Origin: CAYLJO01 sp964383905
GTDB lineage: Bacteria; Acidobacteriota; Blastocatellia; Pyrinomonadales; Pyrinomonadaceae
Assembly: GCA_964383905.1 (NCBI GenBank)
Contig: CAYLJO010000258.1
Span: 1 to 8,478, forward strand
DNA length: 8,478 nt
Direction: 5' to 3'
The stretch's first letter is position 1, and each line of letters opens with the position of its first letter. Of this stretch, positions 6,791 through 8,478 are shown in pieces. The notes below the pieces were generated by a model. That model worked only from the letters and a program-made list of their open reading frames with translations. It was not told the origin of the DNA and did no database searches. Both the position numbers and the translations under genes were made by a program.

Positions 6791-7585
6791 TTAATGAGGG
6801 CAGTTCTGCGCCACCCGGTAGCCCGCTTTTTCTGCCTCTTCCACGCTGCCGAATTCGACCATGTTCTCCGCCGACACCCTGCGATAGTCGGGACAGTCGG
6901 GGCGGTGGTAGATCTTACTATGCTTATTACCGACGATCACGCTCGCCCCTTCCCCGCCGCCGAAAGCTGCGTTGCGGCCACCCTGCCGAGTGTTGGCAAC
7001 GCCCTCGCGGCCGGGTTTTGACTGTTGGGCGACGGGTACATTCTTCTCCTGCCCCGGCTCACCGAGGTACTTCTTGTAGGCGGCAATCCAATCGGTGGCG
7101 ATCTCCTGTTGTGCGGTCTTAAGGTCCAGCTGGCGGTCGCACACCAATTTATGGAGATGATTCTCCAATACATCTTTGACGTGAGCGTTCCAGTGCTCCG
7201 TTTGATAAGACTCCGGCCACAAATTCTTAATCGAGTTACTGCCGCCCAGCTCCAGGCTGATCAGGTGGTCAACCTCGTATTCGTGCGGCTGGTGCGAGGT
7301 CATGCCGTAGCGCTCGTAGGCCTCTTTTTTGACCGCCTCCGGCACGTCACGAACCTTCCTGCTGTAGCCCGGCGTGCAGATATCGTCTGGGGTGACGTCG
7401 AGAGTGTCGCCCGGAGTCAGATCACGTTTCGGCAGATAAGCCGCGAGCCCGAGCGATATTGAGTCGGTCCTGCGCTCCGGCGTGGCCGCCATGTTTGCGG
7501 CGTTCTCATTGGCCGGACCCGAGCGACACCCCCAGCACGAGAGGGCAAGGGCCACAAGGCCAATTAAGACGAACAATCGCTTCAT
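6791..7585 (-). CDS. Exported HNH-type nuclease with C-terminal Ada-like 'sunset' domain
   Basis: 264 residues from the ATG at 7585. An in-frame start further upstream (7639) would add 18 residues before the signal sequence and is rejected, because MKRLFVLIGLVALALSCWGC is a standard export signal beginning here. Cysteines 17 and 20 could be the lipidated residue, but neither lipobox is textbook. The nuclease part (about 60-175) has the HNH layout EVDHLISLELGGSN (104-117), NLWPESY (121-127) and HWNAHVKDVLENHLHKLVC (131-149); likely active-site residues are H107, N121 and H135. A linker rich in G, Q and N (176-215) leads to the sunset domain (217-264: GNKHSKIYHRPDCPDYRRV ... AEKAGYRVAQNCPH), with H227, C231 and C262 as candidate metal ligands. 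A periplasmic or surface enzyme cutting DNA or RNA, perhaps for scavenging or competition, is inference. First gene of a three-gene cluster. Confidence 0.87.
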   Translation of the reverse strand: MKRLFVLIGLVALALSCWGCRSGPANENAANMAATPERRTDSISLGLAAYLPKRDLTPGDTLDVTPDDICTPGYSRKVRDVPEAVKKEAYERYGMTSHQPHEYEVDHLISLELGGSNSIKNLWPESYQTEHWNAHVKDVLENHLHKLVCDRQLDLKTAQQEIATDWIAAYKKYLGEPGQEKNVPVAQQSKPGREGVANTRQGGRNAAFGGGEGASVIVGNKHSKIYHRPDCPDYRRVSAENMVEFGSVEEAEKAGYRVAQNCPH

Positions 7586-7768
7586 CGTCGGATTCTTTCC
7601 CCTGTTCGATACGCAGTTGTTTACCCGCCCGGCAGGCATTTCCCGTTCAAGCGATAGCGTGTAAGAATATCAGAAAGTACGTCCAAATCTATGACATTTT
7701 ACCCCGAAAATGTGCCTGGCGGATGGCGAGTAACGCCGGATCCTACTGGCGATGGAGAAGCGCGGCCC

Positions 7769-7821
7769 ACGGAGGAATTTTATTTCGTCGGGATTCCTCC
7801 GTTTTCGTCGCCCTGGAGGAA
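7769..7821. repeat. Two mutually exclusive hairpins sharing one arm
   Basis: ACGGAGGAAT (7769-7778) pairs perfectly with ATTCCTCCGT (7793-7802) across a 14-base loop. The centre of the second arm, TTCCTCC (7794-7800), also pairs perfectly with GGAGGAA (7815-7821) downstream. The two stems cannot form together. On the plus strand the first stem is followed by GTTTTCG, vaguely terminator-like, but no plus-strand gene precedes it. Confidence 0.5.
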
Positions 7822-7824
7822 ACG

Positions 7825-7864
7825 TTTCGTGAGGATTCGTGAGCTCCCGTGAGATTTCGTTAGC
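7825..7864. repeat. Four tandem decamers, TTTCGTGAG-type
   Basis: TTTCGTGAGG, ATTCGTGAGC, TCCCGTGAGA and TTTCGTTAGC follow each other with no gaps. CGT occurs at the same place in all four and GAG follows it in the first three. The last GTGAG unit can also form a small hairpin with CTCACG (7848-7853 with 7865-7870). Exact ten-base phasing places the units on one face of the helix. Similar short CGTG-phased runs occur in intergenic repeats of environmental bacteria, so it may be part of a dispersed element. Confidence 0.6.
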
Positions 7865-7983
7865 CTCACGCGACGGCAAACTGGTTCGCCGGTGGTGGGT
7901 GGGCGTCATATTGTCCATTTTGTCCCCCATTTCATTACATCCGTGTTAACAAATGTGGGTGAGGCGGCGAAGGTCTCCGCGCG

Positions 7984-8015
7984 GGGTGGCGTTGACGGAG
8001 GGATCAACGCCGCCT
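7984..8015. repeat. GC-rich hairpin
   Basis: GGCGTTGA (7988-7995) pairs perfectly with TCAACGCC (8004-8011) around an eight-base loop CGGAGGGA. Outward it can continue through 7984-7987 with 8012-8015 by two G-C and two G-U pairs, giving about 12 pairs. No T-run follows on either strand, so it is not a standard intrinsic terminator. Confidence 0.45.
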
Positions 8016-8140
8016 CTCTGATTATAGCAGGTGCGTCGGGATTATTATGCATGGCAAATGCGGGGTGGTTGTAAGCGGGTGGAGATATCTCCTTAGATGT
8101 GCTCAACGCCTTTCGGCAGCATCGGAATCTTCACATGATG

Positions 8141-8146
8141 TATAAT
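8141..8146 (+). promoter_or_regulatory. Probable -10 box (TATAAT) of the coiled-coil gene
   Basis: An exact TATAAT in a short A+T-rich patch, 24 bases before the ATG at 8170. No good -35 element is seen 16-18 bases upstream. Transcription would begin about 8152-8154, giving a very short leader that contains the ribosome binding site AAAGAGG (8157-8163), six bases before the ATG. Confidence 0.55.
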
Positions 8147-8169
8147 ACGGGTCGGGAAAGAGGCCGGAA

Positions 8170-8478
8170 ATGACCAACGAAGAGCGACAAAGGCAGATGG
8201 ACTTTATCCTGAATCAGCAGGCGCAGTTTGCCGCTGACATCCAGCAGTTGCGCGAGGTGCAGGCCACCACCGAGAACGTGTTGGGGCGATTAGCTACCGC
8301 CACCACTGCCGGATTTAAAGAGGTGACTGAAAAGGTTGCTGCGCTCGTAGACGCGCAGATCAGGACTGAGGAAAAGGTTTCAACGCTGGCCGAGAAGATG
8401 ACCGAGCTGGCCGAATCCCGGACGCACACTGACCGGAGATTAGATGCCCTGATTGACATCATCCGCGAAGGGCGCAAC
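8170..8478 (+). CDS. Coiled-coil hypothetical protein (MTNEERQRQMDF family), 3' end beyond window
   Basis: 103 codons are open to the window edge, with no stop. The start MTNEERQRQMDFILNQQAQF is followed by long helical, heptad-like sequence rich in A, E, Q, L and V (QQLREVQATTENVLGRLATATTAGF at about 22-46, VTEKVAALVDAQIRTEEKVSTLAEKM at about 49-74, RRLDALIDIIREGRN at 89-103). No glycine- or proline-rich break, signal peptide or membrane segment is seen. I recall abundant small proteins of this kind in acidobacteria, usually around 100-130 residues, often several per genome; no function is established to my knowledge. A coiled-coil oligomer is the structural expectation. Start supported by AAAGAGG at good spacing and the TATAAT box upstream. 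Confidence 0.82.
   Translation, partial: MTNEERQRQMDFILNQQAQFAADIQQLREVQATTENVLGRLATATTAGFKEVTEKVAALVDAQIRTEEKVSTLAEKMTELAESRTHTDRRLDALIDIIREGRN

Larger units (their letters stand above)
7586..8140. other. Gene-poor, structure-rich intergenic region
   Basis: No reading frame on either strand resembles a protein I know. The two longest candidates that do not overlap a gene (7892-8074 plus, 7906-8106 minus) lack good ribosome binding sites and overlap each other. The stretch must contain the promoter of the minus-strand nuclease cluster, but I cannot point to a good -35/-10 pair. It holds the hairpins at 7769-7802, 7794-7821, 7848-7870 and 7984-8015 and the decamer array at 7825-7864. ACATTTT (7694-7700) / AAAATGT (7707-7713) is a further small dyad about 110 bases upstream of the nuclease start. 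Confidence 0.5.

Noticed and set aside
7586..7639. Upstream in-frame start adding 18 residues to the nuclease
   Set aside because: It would bury the export signal behind a polar extension, whereas the ATG at 7585 begins a normal signal sequence.
7694..7713. ACATTTT / AAAATGT dyad as an operator for the nuclease cluster
   Set aside because: Seven-base arms with short spacers are expected several times by chance here; mentioned only within the intergenic entry.
7892..8106. Overlapping short frames on both strands (60 and 66 codons)
   Set aside because: Neither has a good ribosome binding site or a recognisable sequence, and the DNA between them is dominated by a hairpin.

Overview
The window looks like a stretch of a moderately GC-rich Gram-negative chromosome. 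Several features point to Acidobacteriota, perhaps Blastocatellia or Pyrinomonadales, but this is inference from gene style and not proof: the dispersed intergenic repeat containing TCACCACGGAG.CACAGAG, the ACAGAATTCACAGGAT-type hairpin, the small secreted proteins ending in a CPDY...AGY..A.NCP domain, and the MTNEERQRQMDF coiled-coil protein. I see no tRNA, rRNA, CRISPR array, transposase or phage gene.

Bases 1-5115 form a trehalose locus with two divergent arms. On the minus strand treS (maltose/trehalose interconversion, 3009 to 1348) is followed after 53 bases by otsA (trehalose-6-phosphate synthase, from 1294 and running off the left edge). On the plus strand is treZ (maltooligosyltrehalose trehalohydrolase, 3208-5115). 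Three different trehalose routes are therefore represented side by side. The treY partner that makes the TreZ substrate, and the OtsB phosphatase, are not visible here. A dispersed-type hairpin (3112-3177) lies in the divergent intergenic region.

Bases 5116-6099 are a decayed segment on the minus strand. Two related repeats of about 100 bases (5176-5286 and 5963-6062) bracket it. Between them lie a 34-residue remnant that looks like the N-terminus of a D-Ala-D-Ala-ligase-like ATP-grasp protein, and a YkgJ-like cysteine-cluster gene. The latter is broken by two single-C insertions, each in a C run. Removing those two bases restores one 167-residue protein with all eight cysteines.

Bases 6100-7585 carry a compact minus-strand cluster of three genes: an exported HNH-type nuclease with a C-terminal Ada-like 'sunset' domain, a 98-residue protein built from two copies of a beta-rich unit, and a short exported protein carrying a second, altered copy of the sunset domain.

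Bases 7586-8169 contain no convincing gene but are rich in structure: two competing hairpins, an array of four decamers at exact 10-base spacing, and a GC-rich hairpin. A good TATAAT box then precedes a coiled-coil protein gene that runs off the right edge.
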